This document shows positions 15,977-24,325 of a stretch of 41,029 nt of DNA, in pieces. The stretch is from Bryobacteraceae bacterium. GTDB taxonomy: Bacteria > Acidobacteriota > Terriglobia > Bryobacterales > Bryobacteraceae. The position numbers and the translations under genes were made by a program. Each line of letters opens with the position of its first letter. The stretch's first letter is position 1. The DNA lies in assembly GCA_014860455.1 (NCBI GenBank), contig JACZJQ010000165.1:1-41029 (forward strand). Direction: 5' to 3'. The notes under the pieces are model-generated. The model was not told the DNA's origin and searched no databases. It was given only the letters and a program-made list of their open reading frames with translations.

Positions 15977-17170
15977 ATGGCATCAATCGCCATGCAAACA
16001 TCCCGCCGCGCCATACTCGCCGCCGTGCCCATGCTGGGGGCCGCGCAGACGCCTTCGGACCGCATCCGCATCGGCATCATCGGCGCCGGAGGACGCGCGA
16101 ACGACCACTACAAGGAACTCAGCGCGTCGGACCTGAACGCCCGCATCACGCATGTTTGCGACGTGTGGAAGGTGGCACGTGAGAAGTTTGCCGGACAGGT
16201 GAAACAGGCCTGGGGCGCCGAGCCGAAGCAGTCCACGCGCTATCAGGATCTGCTGGCGGACAAGGAAGTGGACGCTGTCATCCTCACTGCCCCCGACCAT
16301 ACGCATTCGCGGATGCTGAAAGACGCCGTCGAGGCCGGCAAGGACGTCTACTGCGAAAAGCCGATGGGGACGGTTCTCAGCGAAGCCCGCGATGCGTTCA
16401 TCGCCGTGAAGCGATCTAAACAGATCGTCCAGGTCGGCACGCAACGGCGTTCGGACGGCGGACTCGCCGCCGCCGCCAAGGCCATCCGCGCGGGCATGAT
16501 CGGCAAGGTGACCCGCGCCGACATCCAGTATCACTTCCAGGAGCCGCGCTGGCGGCGCGACTTTCATATGATCCGGGCCGAGGACGTCGATTGGGAGGCG
16601 TTTTCGTTCGGACGTGATCTGGGCAAATTCGACGCGCGCAAGCTGCGCGAGTGGCAGTTGTTTCCGCCGCTGACCAACGGCATCGCGGGCTTGTGGCTGT
16701 CGCATTTCATCGACCTGGCGTACTGGTTTCTCGATGATCCCTATCCGTCGTCGGCCGTATCCCACGGCGGCGTCTATATGTGGAACGACGGGCGCGTGAC
16801 CTCGGATGTCTATCACACGCTGGTCGAATATCCGAAGGGCTGCATGGTGCATTTCGCGATGTCGATGACCAACGCGGCCGGGTCTCGGCACCTATGGTTT
16901 GGCACTCGCGGATTGTTCGATGGCGAGAAGCTGAAGCTGTCACCCGACGGATCAAAAGACCCACAACGGCTGGAGGGCCAGATCAAGCTCCAGCCTGTAG
17001 AAATGAATTCACACTTGGCGAATTTCCTCGACTGCGTGCGGTCGCGGAAGGCGCCGCGGGCCGACATTCAATGCGGTTTCTCTCACGCTGTTGCAGGCAT
17101 CATGTCGTCCGAAGCGCTGAGGCTGGGCCGCAAGGTGGCGTTCGACACAGGCCGATTGGAGATTGTCTAA
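15977..17170 (+). CDS. Tat-signal Gfo/Idh/MocA oxidoreductase
   Basis: This 397-residue NAD(P)-dependent oxidoreductase acts on a sugar or cyclitol. It opens with QTSRRAILAAVPMLGA, a twin-arginine-type signal. The Rossmann loop is GIIGAGGR (33-40) and the family signature CEKPMG places the catalytic lysine at K128. The C-terminal half is the usual alpha/beta substrate domain. GGAGG at 15968-15972 fixes the start. Export with a bound nicotinamide cofactor is known for glucose-fructose oxidoreductase, so a periplasmic oxidoreductase is plausible. It is the first gene of a tight operon (2-nt gap to the next gene) with an enolase-superfamily enzyme and a DUF6807 protein. Confidence 0.85.
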   Translation: MASIAMQTSRRAILAAVPMLGAAQTPSDRIRIGIIGAGGRANDHYKELSASDLNARITHVCDVWKVAREKFAGQVKQAWGAEPKQSTRYQDLLADKEVDAVILTAPDHTHSRMLKDAVEAGKDVYCEKPMGTVLSEARDAFIAVKRSKQIVQVGTQRRSDGGLAAAAKAIRAGMIGKVTRADIQYHFQEPRWRRDFHMIRAEDVDWEAFSFGRDLGKFDARKLREWQLFPPLTNGIAGLWLSHFIDLAYWFLDDPYPSSAVSHGGVYMWNDGRVTSDVYHTLVEYPKGCMVHFAMSMTNAAGSRHLWFGTRGLFDGEKLKLSPDGSKDPQRLEGQIKLQPVEMNSHLANFLDCVRSRKAPRADIQCGFSHAVAGIMSSEALRLGRKVAFDTGRLEIV

Positions 17171-17172
17171 CC

Positions 17173-18333
17173 ATGCGAAGAAGAGAGTTCCTGGCAACGG
17201 CGATGATACCGGTAATCCCGAAAGCGCCGGTGATTGTGAAGGTCGAATACTGGGTAAGGCCGTATCGCACAAAGGCGTATTTCAAGTTCTTCCGCAACAG
17301 CCAGCGGGCGTCGGTGATCGTTAAGATCACGGCCGAGGACGGCACCGTGGGCTGGGGCCAGGCCGTGCCGGTAGAGACATGGAGCTACGAGAGTGTGGAG
17401 GCGTGCGAGGCGACGCTGAAGCACTACCTCATCCCGGCGGTGAAGGGGCTGAACGCGACGGATCTGGGAGCCGTGCACACGGCGATGAACAACGCCATCC
17501 GGCCGTCGTTTTCGACGGGCATGCCGATGACCAAGGCGGGCATCGATCTGGCGTTGCACGACCTGGCCGGGCGGCTGGCCAAGAAGTCTGTGCCGCAGAT
17601 GTGGGGCTTGAAACCGATGGAACGGGTGACGCTGTCATGGACGCTGAATCCGCAGAAGCTCGACGACGTGCCGGCGTTGATGGAGCAGGGCCGCAAGCTG
17701 GGCTACAAGCACTTCAACATCAAGGTTGCACCGGATCCGAAGTTCGACCTGGAACTCGCCAAGGCCGTCCGGCGCTACGATGCGACGTGCTTCCTCTGGG
17801 CCGACGCCAATGGCGGCTACGACCTCGATACCGCGCTGGCCGTGGCGCCGAAGCTCAAGGACGCAGGCGTCGATGTCCTCGAACAGCCGCTGCCGGCAAA
17901 CCGCCTCACTGGCTTCGCGGCAATGAAGAAGCAGGGTGCGCTGCCGATCATCATGGACGAAGGGCTCGTGTCGAGCGTCGAACTCGAAGAGTTCATCAAG
18001 CTGAAACTGCTCGACGGAATCGCCATGAAGCCGGCCCGCACAGCCGGGCTGTGGGATGCGCGCAAACAGGTTCAGATGGCTCTCGACAATGGCCTGATGT
18101 TCCTCGGCAGCGGACTTACTGATCCTGACCTCGCGCTGGCGGCGACGCTGCAACTCTACGGCGCCTACAACCTGAAGTACCCGGCGGCGCTGAACGGCTT
18201 GCAGTTCCTGGCCGGGTCGTATTTGAAGAAGCCGTTCGAACTCGAAGACGGTGCGATTCGCGTTCCTGTGGGGCCGGGACTTGGAGTCGAAGTCGACGAG
18301 AGGAAGGTGCAAGAGAATGCGGTCAGCGCTTAG
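17173..18333 (+). CDS. Mandelate racemase/muconate lactonizing-type enolase-superfamily enzyme
   Basis: This 386-residue protein probably dehydrates or epimerises a sugar acid. The active-site set is readable: base K184 (FNIKVAPD), metal ligands D211 (ADANGG), E237 (LEQPLP) and D262 (IMDEGL), and second base K286 (AMKPAR). The N-terminal MRRREFLATAMIPVIP looks like a shortened Tat signal, unusual because family members are normally cytoplasmic. It starts 2 nt after the Gfo/Idh stop and overlaps the next gene by 17 nt, so the three are surely cotranscribed. Substrate class is not predictable. A pathway in which the oxidoreductase makes a sugar acid or lactone that this enzyme then dehydrates is an inference. 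Confidence 0.82.
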   Translation: MRRREFLATAMIPVIPKAPVIVKVEYWVRPYRTKAYFKFFRNSQRASVIVKITAEDGTVGWGQAVPVETWSYESVEACEATLKHYLIPAVKGLNATDLGAVHTAMNNAIRPSFSTGMPMTKAGIDLALHDLAGRLAKKSVPQMWGLKPMERVTLSWTLNPQKLDDVPALMEQGRKLGYKHFNIKVAPDPKFDLELAKAVRRYDATCFLWADANGGYDLDTALAVAPKLKDAGVDVLEQPLPANRLTGFAAMKKQGALPIIMDEGLVSSVELEEFIKLKLLDGIAMKPARTAGLWDARKQVQMALDNGLMFLGSGLTDPDLALAATLQLYGAYNLKYPAALNGLQFLAGSYLKKPFELEDGAIRVPVGPGLGVEVDERKVQENAVSA

Positions 18334-19186
18334 TCTGCTTCTCGCGTTCCCGCTGCTGGCCACGGCGCAGCTTGAGTGGAAGGTGGGCGAGAACCAGAGG
18401 TACCAGTTCTCAGAGAACGGCAAGCCGGTGCTGACCTACAACGCCGGCATCGAGTCGCGGCCCGATGCGCCGGCCGACCGTGCGCGCTGCTGCTACGTCT
18501 ATCCGCTGCTGACGCCGGGTGGCGTGAGTCTGTTGGATGATTTCCCCAAAGACCATTACCACCACCGCGGATTGTTCTGGGCTTGGCCGTATGTCGAAGT
18601 CGACGGCAAGGTCTACGACATCTGGATGAAGATGGCGAGCATCCGCGCAGTGACGGGCGCACCGCCCGCGGCGACGGTGAAAGGCGGCGTTGCGAGGATC
18701 GAGGCGTCGAACTTCTGGGAGGCGGACGGAGCGCGGATCGTGAGCGAGAAGGTGAGAATCGCTGTCCATCCTGTGAAGAACGCCTCGCGAACATTAGACC
18801 TCGAACTTGTTTTTGAAGCATTGAACAAGCCGGTTCAGCTTCAGGGCTCCCGCGAAAAGGGCAAGAGCTATGGCGGATTGAACGTGCGGTTCGCGCCGCG
18901 AGAGCAGATGGTGATTCGTTCCAGCGAGGGTGCTGTCCCAAAGGACACCGACCTCGTCCCGCACTCCTGGGCCGAGATGGAAGCCGTCTATGGCGGAAAG
19001 CGCGCCGTGGTCCGGTTCGAAGCTGATCCGCGAAATCCCCACGCGCCGCCGCAGTGGTGCCTGCGCCATTACGGGTTCATCGGCGCGGCGTTCCCAGGCC
19101 GCACGGAAAGCGTGAGCAGCTACACCCTTGAAAAAGGCAAGCCGCTCACGCTGCGTTACCGGGTGACGCTGACAGATCTGCCGTGA
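18317..19186 (+). CDS. Secreted DUF6807 (PmoA-like) protein
   Basis: This 289-residue protein has signal peptide MRSALSLLLAFPLLATAQ. The segment PKDHYHHRGLFWAW is the histidine-rich hallmark of DUF6807, a family formerly named methane oxygenase PmoA after one member. Later segments such as SYGGLNVRF and CLRHYGFIGAAFPG are also typical. The family occurs beside Gfo/Idh oxidoreductases and sugar-degradation genes in Planctomycetes, Bacteroidetes and Acidobacteria, which suits a carbohydrate role rather than methane oxidation. The ATG at 18317 lies inside the end of the enolase-family gene. The 18251 upstream start is rejected because it would bury the signal peptide. Confidence 0.8.
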   Translation: MRSALSLLLAFPLLATAQLEWKVGENQRYQFSENGKPVLTYNAGIESRPDAPADRARCCYVYPLLTPGGVSLLDDFPKDHYHHRGLFWAWPYVEVDGKVYDIWMKMASIRAVTGAPPAATVKGGVARIEASNFWEADGARIVSEKVRIAVHPVKNASRTLDLELVFEALNKPVQLQGSREKGKSYGGLNVRFAPREQMVIRSSEGAVPKDTDLVPHSWAEMEAVYGGKRAVVRFEADPRNPHAPPQWCLRHYGFIGAAFPGRTESVSSYTLEKGKPLTLRYRVTLTDLP

Positions 19187-19193
19187 GCCTCGC

Positions 19194-20423
19194 TCAACCG
19201 AGGGCGGGTAATTCGTAGCCCTTGCGGCGGACCCGGCTGACCTTGGCGTTGGCTTCGTCGTCCGACTTGAATCGCTCGGCCTTCGGATCCCATTCCAGGC
19301 GCCGGCCCAGCTCGCGGCAGATGTTGATCAGGTGGCACAGCGACGTCGCCCGGTGCGCCGCTTCAACATGCGCGTTGGTGCGTTTGCGGGTGCGGATGCA
19401 CTCGAAGAAATTCTGGATATGCCAGTTATTCTCGCCGGGGCCTTCGACTGTATCCGGCGGCGCGCCTTTCAGCAATTCGGGGTCGCTGGCCAGCAGCGTA
19501 CCGCGCCGGATTTCGACAGTGCCGGTTTCGCCGTAGAGGATGACACCGAGATCTGAATGGTCGGGCCTACGGACGCCGGCCATGCGCAGCAGAGTGCCGT
19601 TGGCGAAGCGCATCGAGACCATGGCCATGTCGCCCTTGCCTTCGGGATAGATTTCCACCGGGCCGGTGTCGTCGAGGCCGAGCGCGCACTGTGCCTGGTC
19701 GATGGCGTGAGTCCCCCAGCCGCTGACGCCCCACGACTGCCCGCCGCCGTCATAGTCCCAATACCAGGCCCATCGGCGCTGGAGTTCCTGATGGTACGGC
19801 CGAAGTTCGGTCTGGTTGCACCACTGGTCCCAATCCAGCCCGTCGGGCATCGCCTGTGCGGGCTGCGGCGTCCAGCGCTTCGGGCCTTCGAAGTTGCACA
19901 CCAGCGCATCTTTCACCTTGCCGATCAACCCTTCACGCACCCTCTGGCTCATCCACGCATTCACCGGGATCGATCGTTGCTGTGTGCCGCATTGCAGCAC
20001 CCGCTTGTGGCGCGCGGCAACGCCGGCGAGGTAACGGCCCTCGGCGATGGTCAGCGTCATCGGCTTCTCGGCATACACATCAATGCCCGCCATCATCGCC
20101 TGGGCAACGATGAGTGCGCGGGCGTGCGTGGTGGTTTCGACAAAGACCGCGTCAGGCTTGGCGCGTTCGAACATCTTCCGGTAATCCTGCGCGATCACCG
20201 GCTTTGCACCGGCGCCCAGGATCGACGCCGCGGCGTCGCAGCGCGGCAGGTTGCAGTCAGACAGCGCGACAATGTCGGCGCCGGTAAACTTCTCGTTCTT
20301 CAGCAGCCAGGTGGCCCGGCCTCCGAGTCCGACGACTCCGATCTTCAGGCGGTCATTGGCGCCAAAGACGCGCTTGGGCAGAAACAGCGGCGCGCTGGCG
20401 GAGAGGAAAGCACGGCGATCCAT
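19194..20423 (-). CDS. Tat-signal Gfo/Idh/MocA oxidoreductase (second copy type)
   Basis: This 409-residue protein has Tat signal MDRRAFLSASAPLFLPKRVF. Its Rossmann loop is GVVGLGG (29-35) and the catalytic EKP is at 119-121 (DVYAEKPMT). WDYDGGGQSWGVSGWGTHA is the substrate-domain segment common in acidobacterial and planctomycete exported family members. It is probably cotranscribed as the last gene after the sulfatase (15-nt gap) and the APC permease. It shares little similarity outside motifs with the other Gfo/Idh at 15977, so it is unlikely to be a recent duplicate. The substrate is unknown; a desulfated sugar from the neighbouring sulfatase is a guess. Confidence 0.85.
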   Translation of the reverse strand: MDRRAFLSASAPLFLPKRVFGANDRLKIGVVGLGGRATWLLKNEKFTGADIVALSDCNLPRCDAAASILGAGAKPVIAQDYRKMFERAKPDAVFVETTTHARALIVAQAMMAGIDVYAEKPMTLTIAEGRYLAGVAARHKRVLQCGTQQRSIPVNAWMSQRVREGLIGKVKDALVCNFEGPKRWTPQPAQAMPDGLDWDQWCNQTELRPYHQELQRRWAWYWDYDGGGQSWGVSGWGTHAIDQAQCALGLDDTGPVEIYPEGKGDMAMVSMRFANGTLLRMAGVRRPDHSDLGVILYGETGTVEIRRGTLLASDPELLKGAPPDTVEGPGENNWHIQNFFECIRTRKRTNAHVEAAHRATSLCHLINICRELGRRLEWDPKAERFKSDDEANAKVSRVRRKGYELPALG

Positions 20424-20438
20424 GCCAGACAGTTTATG

Positions 20439-21785
20439 CTAGTCGGCAGCCGTGTTGAAGCCCGCCAACCTTGGCGCGGCAACGCGCTTCTCCCATTCGG
20501 CCATCATCGATTCGAGCCTCTCGATTGCCTCCGGGCGGCGTGACAACAGGTTGTTCGTTTCGGCGGGGTCGGTCGAAAGGTCGTAAAGATGCATGATCCC
20601 GCTGTCGTCGATATACTTCAGCGACCCCTCGCAAACAGCCCGGCGGCGTGCCTTGCCTCGCTTGTAGCGCCAGAATAAGGTCCGGTCAACAGGGCCTTGG
20701 CGCCGCACCAGGTGGCTCGTCAGATCAATGCCATCGCCGGGACGGGAGGGCGTCACTCCGGCTGCGGACAGCAGAGTGGCCGTCAAGTCGGCGGAGGCCG
20801 CCGCCTGAGCACTCACGAGGGACTGGAACTTCGCCGGCCAGCGCATCATGCCGGGCACCCGGATCCCGCCCTCGAACAGCGAACTCTTGAACCCCCTGAA
20901 GGGGGCGTTTCTCGCCCGCTGGGGGCCGCCGTTGTCGCTCAGAAACACGACGATCGTGTTCGCGGCGTCCGGTCGGCGGGCAAGTTCGCCGAGCAGGTCG
21001 CCGATGCGACGGTCCATGTGCTCGACCATTCGGGCATAGGATTCGCGTGAGCCTTTGTTCCAATTCGCCGCGTCTACGGGTCCGTCGCCGGGCGCCTGGA
21101 AGGGATTGTGCGGGGCGGTGAATGGCAGGTACAGGAACCACGGCTTGCGTGTGGAGCGTTCGCGCATCCATCCAATTGCGCGGTCGGCGAGAAGGTCGGT
21201 CAGGTAACCTCGCGGAGCGACAGGCTTGCCGTTCTCCATGAAGACGCGGCGGCCATCGGTTTCGACATGCGTGACATAATCCACCGCGCCGCCGAGGATG
21301 TAATAGGCGTCCTGGAATCCATGTCGCATGGGCGAGAACTTGTCCTCATAGCCCAAGTGCCACTTGCCGCTGATGCACGTATCGTATCCGGCCTTCAGCA
21401 ATTCAGAGGAGATTGTCGATTCCGACTGCGGCAACCCCAGGTCTCCCCGCTTCGCCAGCCATTCGGCTTCGTCGTACCGGCCGACGCCGCCCAGTCCAAT
21501 GGCGCACTCAAGGCCGCCCACTCGCTGCTGGTACCGGCCCGTCAACAGCGCGGTTCGCGATGGCGTGCATTCTGGCGCGTTCGAGTAGAAGCGCGTGAAC
21601 TTGACACCCTCGGCGGCAAGCTTGTCGAGATTGGGAGTCCTGATATCGGGGCAGCCGTAGCAGGAGAGGTCGCCATAGCCGAGGTCGTCGGCAAACAGCA
21701 GCAGGATGTTCGGGCGGGACGCGGCGGAACGCAGGATCGCGGGCGCGGCAAGCGACTGCAGCAAGGCGCGGCGTGTGATGGGCAT
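20439..21785 (-). CDS. Exported type I sulfatase
   Basis: This 448-residue sulfate-ester hydrolase has signal MPITRRALLQSLAAPAILRS. The metal ligands D33-D34 lie in LLLFADDLGYGDL. The modification motif CTPSR (C73-R77) followed by TALLTGRY marks a cysteine-type enzyme that must be converted to formylglycine. VVFLSDNGGP supplies the second metal-binding strand. Targets are likely sulfated polysaccharides or aryl sulfates. The start at 21785 is chosen for the signal peptide; the open frame continues upstream into the permease gene but encodes nothing sensible there. The nearest FGE-like gene (26987) lacks the catalytic cysteines, so the maturase must be elsewhere. Confidence 0.88.
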   Translation of the reverse strand: MPITRRALLQSLAAPAILRSAASRPNILLLFADDLGYGDLSCYGCPDIRTPNLDKLAAEGVKFTRFYSNAPECTPSRTALLTGRYQQRVGGLECAIGLGGVGRYDEAEWLAKRGDLGLPQSESTISSELLKAGYDTCISGKWHLGYEDKFSPMRHGFQDAYYILGGAVDYVTHVETDGRRVFMENGKPVAPRGYLTDLLADRAIGWMRERSTRKPWFLYLPFTAPHNPFQAPGDGPVDAANWNKGSRESYARMVEHMDRRIGDLLGELARRPDAANTIVVFLSDNGGPQRARNAPFRGFKSSLFEGGIRVPGMMRWPAKFQSLVSAQAAASADLTATLLSAAGVTPSRPGDGIDLTSHLVRRQGPVDRTLFWRYKRGKARRRAVCEGSLKYIDDSGIMHLYDLSTDPAETNNLLSRRPEAIERLESMMAEWEKRVAAPRLAGFNTAAD

Positions 21786-21805
21786 GCCCCGCAGTGTATC
21801 TAGTT

Positions 21806-23155
21806 TCACTCCTCGGGAATCGACTCGAAGCTCAGCAGGCTCTTCTTGAATCCGTTGGTGCGCCACCAGCCCAGCACCAGTCCGCCGGCCATCCAGATCA
21901 CGCCGGTGACTTTGGCTGGAATGCTCAGGCTGAGCCACAGATAGAAGCAGACGAGGAATCCAAGCGCGGGCAGGACCAGATACGACCAACTGCGGTCGCG
22001 CCCGCGGACCCAGTAATGCATCAGCACCGACAGGTTCACGCCCATGAAGCCGATCAGCGCGCCGAAATTCAATAACTCGGCGCCCATCTGGTAGCTGATC
22101 AGGAACGCGCCGATCAGGCAAGACGCGCCGATCAGCAGCACGTTGCGGCTGGGAATCCGCCGCACCGGATGGATGAAGCCGAAAAACGACTTCGGCAGCG
22201 CGCCATCACGCCCCATGCCGTAAAGCAGCCTCGCCCCGGCCAGCATCGCGCCCGAAGCGGAACCGACGGTGGCCACAACCAGCGTCCACGACAGCACCTG
22301 GAACAACAGCGCCCCGCCCGCACGGCCCGCGACATGGATATACGCCGTGTCGCTGTCCGGATACGGCTGCGACGCCGGCCACACCATCTGCGCCGCGTAG
22401 ACCTGGACGGTGGACAGGATGCCGATTATCAGACACGTCCCCACCGTGCCCAGCAGGATATTTCGGCGCGGGTTCTTCACTTCTTCCGACAAAGTTGAGA
22501 TACCGTCGAAGCCAATGTACGTTAGCACGGCGATGGATGCGCCGTTCGAAATCGACATCCACGAGAAGCGTGCCGGGTCGTAGAAAGGCCGCGTGAAATC
22601 GACCGCCGTCAGTTGCGGCATGCCCGTCAGGTAGCGCACCGCGGCGGCCAGCATCCACACGATCACCACACCCATGGCGATGGTCAGCATCTGATTGGTA
22701 CGCGCCGTCGCCTGAATCCCGCGCATGTTCATCAGCGTGAACAGCACCGTGAAAAAGACGGCCCAGAACGCGTAGCCGGTCATCGGAAACAGCCCCAGCA
22801 TGGCCTTCGAGCACCAGATGGTGCAAATCACCGGGTTCACCACATAGTCCAGCAGCATGCTCCAGCCGGTGACGTAGCCCAGTGCCGGATGGATCTCGCG
22901 AGCGACGTAAGTGTAGGCGCTGCCGGCGACAGGATAGGCGCGGGCCATGCGTCCGTAGCTCAGCGCAGTGAGCATCATGGCGAACATCGCGATCAGCACC
23001 ACGGTGACCACATGCCCGTTGGCCCCGGCGCTGATAGCGCCGAAGGGTGGCATGGGCGCGGTGGGCTGCACCATGATGACACCCATGATGAGCAACTCGC
23101 CCAGTCCGAGCGATCGTGCGAGGCGCGGCTGCGCTCCGTTTGGCGTACTCGACAT
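21806..23155 (-). CDS. APC-superfamily amino acid permease
   Basis: This 449-residue inner-membrane transporter has about 12 hydrophobic segments. The N-terminal SLGLGELLIMGVIMVQPTAP and YVAREIHPALGYVTGW regions are typical of the APC family. SEEVKNPRRNILLGT is the conserved cytoplasmic loop. These carriers take up amino acids or amines by proton symport or exchange. The gene precedes the sulfatase on the same strand by 20 nt and is divergent from the DUF58 gene. Substrate cannot be assigned. Confidence 0.85.
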   Translation of the reverse strand: MSSTPNGAQPRLARSLGLGELLIMGVIMVQPTAPMPPFGAISAGANGHVVTVVLIAMFAMMLTALSYGRMARAYPVAGSAYTYVAREIHPALGYVTGWSMLLDYVVNPVICTIWCSKAMLGLFPMTGYAFWAVFFTVLFTLMNMRGIQATARTNQMLTIAMGVVIVWMLAAAVRYLTGMPQLTAVDFTRPFYDPARFSWMSISNGASIAVLTYIGFDGISTLSEEVKNPRRNILLGTVGTCLIIGILSTVQVYAAQMVWPASQPYPDSDTAYIHVAGRAGGALLFQVLSWTLVVATVGSASGAMLAGARLLYGMGRDGALPKSFFGFIHPVRRIPSRNVLLIGASCLIGAFLISYQMGAELLNFGALIGFMGVNLSVLMHYWVRGRDRSWSYLVLPALGFLVCFYLWLSLSIPAKVTGVIWMAGGLVLGWWRTNGFKKSLLSFESIPEE

Positions 23156-23173
23156 AGAAGCTCACATTGTGCC

Positions 23174-24325
23174 ATGCTTTGGATCGTCCAGAGGCAGATG
23201 GCAGCAAAAGACAGCGTGGTATTCGGCGTGCCGAGGCAGGCGTGGGGCAGATTGCGCGCTTGGACCAGGGCGCGGGTGCGCGAACGGGTGACGGCCTCGG
23301 GCATGGGCTTCATCATCGCCACAGCCTTGACCGGCGCCGCGGCGTTCCTTTCCGCCAACAACCTGTTATTCCTGCTGCTGGCAGCCATGGGCTCGATGCT
23401 TCTGGCGTCAAATTTCCTCAGCCGGCTGAGCCTGTCTGGGCTTGAACTCGACATCTTCCTGCCAGACCATATCTGCGCCCGCCGCAGCGTCTCGGCCCGC
23501 ATCCGGCTCCGCAACGAGAAGCGCTTCATTCCTTCGTTCTCGATCCATCTTTCTGGCGTTGAGGAAGGCGCGTTCACCGGCCAGATCTACTTCCCGGCGA
23601 TCGAGGGCGGCTCCTCTGTCGAGGAGATGCTCGACGTCCACTTCCAGCGCCGCGGGCTGCACACAGAGGACACCTTCCGCTTTTCCTCGCGTTTCCCTTT
23701 CGCGTTCGCTGAACGCAGGATGAATGTGACTGTCACGCGCGATGTGATTGTTTACCCGGCGCTTGATCCCAGACCTGGATTCGAATCGCTGGCGCACGCG
23801 GTGGCAGGCGAGGCGGAAGCCCGGTTGCAGGGCAGGGGCCACGATTTCTACCGGATTCGCCCTTACCAATCCATGGAGAGCGCCCGCCATGTCGATTGGC
23901 GCGCCACGGCGCACACAGGCCAGTTGCAGGTGCGCGAGTTCGCCCGCGAGCAGGAGCCTTCCATCGCCTTGTCGTTTGATCTCCAGGCGGGCGCGTCCGA
24001 CGAAGTCTGGTTCGAAGAGGCGATCGAATGCTGCGCCTTCCTGGCCTGGACGTTTTCCGGACGCGGAGCGCGTCTGCGATTCCGCACGCAGGAGATCGAC
24101 CTCATCACGCCGGTTGAAGCCGACGTCTACGCTATCCTGAAGAATCTGGCGCTCGTAGAGCGCAAGCGCCGCTGCCAGAGACTCGATCCCCTTGCCGAAG
24201 ACTCCGTCCAACTGCTATTTTCGGCCCGTGAAGCGGGTACCCTTGGCGGTGCTTGGCCTGCAGCTGTTGTCTTTGGCCCCAGCCATCGTACTCTGCCAAC
24301 AGGCTCCACCACCCGTCTCTCATAA
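23174..24325 (+). CDS. DUF58 domain protein
   Basis: This 383-residue protein has two hydrophobic segments near residues 45-80. A beta-rich region follows, and then the DUF58 hallmark FYRIRPYQSMESARHVDWRA followed by LQVREFAREQEP. The remainder is the vWA-like half. DUF58 proteins usually sit beside a MoxR ATPase and vWA proteins, as in cofactor or complex maturation clusters, but neither is adjacent here. The start at 23174 is uncertain; 23198 is an alternative and the frame stays open far upstream. The C-terminal VQLLFSAREAGTLGG matches the usual end of the family, so the 98-nt overlap with the next gene appears genuine. Confidence 0.8.
   Translation: MLWIVQRQMAAKDSVVFGVPRQAWGRLRAWTRARVRERVTASGMGFIIATALTGAAAFLSANNLLFLLLAAMGSMLLASNFLSRLSLSGLELDIFLPDHICARRSVSARIRLRNEKRFIPSFSIHLSGVEEGAFTGQIYFPAIEGGSSVEEMLDVHFQRRGLHTEDTFRFSSRFPFAFAERRMNVTVTRDVIVYPALDPRPGFESLAHAVAGEAEARLQGRGHDFYRIRPYQSMESARHVDWRATAHTGQLQVREFAREQEPSIALSFDLQAGASDEVWFEEAIECCAFLAWTFSGRGARLRFRTQEIDLITPVEADVYAILKNLALVERKRRCQRLDPLAEDSVQLLFSAREAGTLGGAWPAAVVFGPSHRTLPTGSTTRLS

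Noticed and set aside
18317-19186. Particulate methane monooxygenase subunit
   Set aside because: The PmoA label is historical; this is a soluble secreted DUF6807 protein without membrane helices.
19557-20543. 328-codon plus-strand frame
   Set aside because: Antisense to the Gfo/Idh gene with no family resemblance.
22613-23173. N-terminal extension of the DUF58 frame
   Set aside because: His/Arg-rich, lies opposite the permease gene and has no homology-like features; start moved to 23174.
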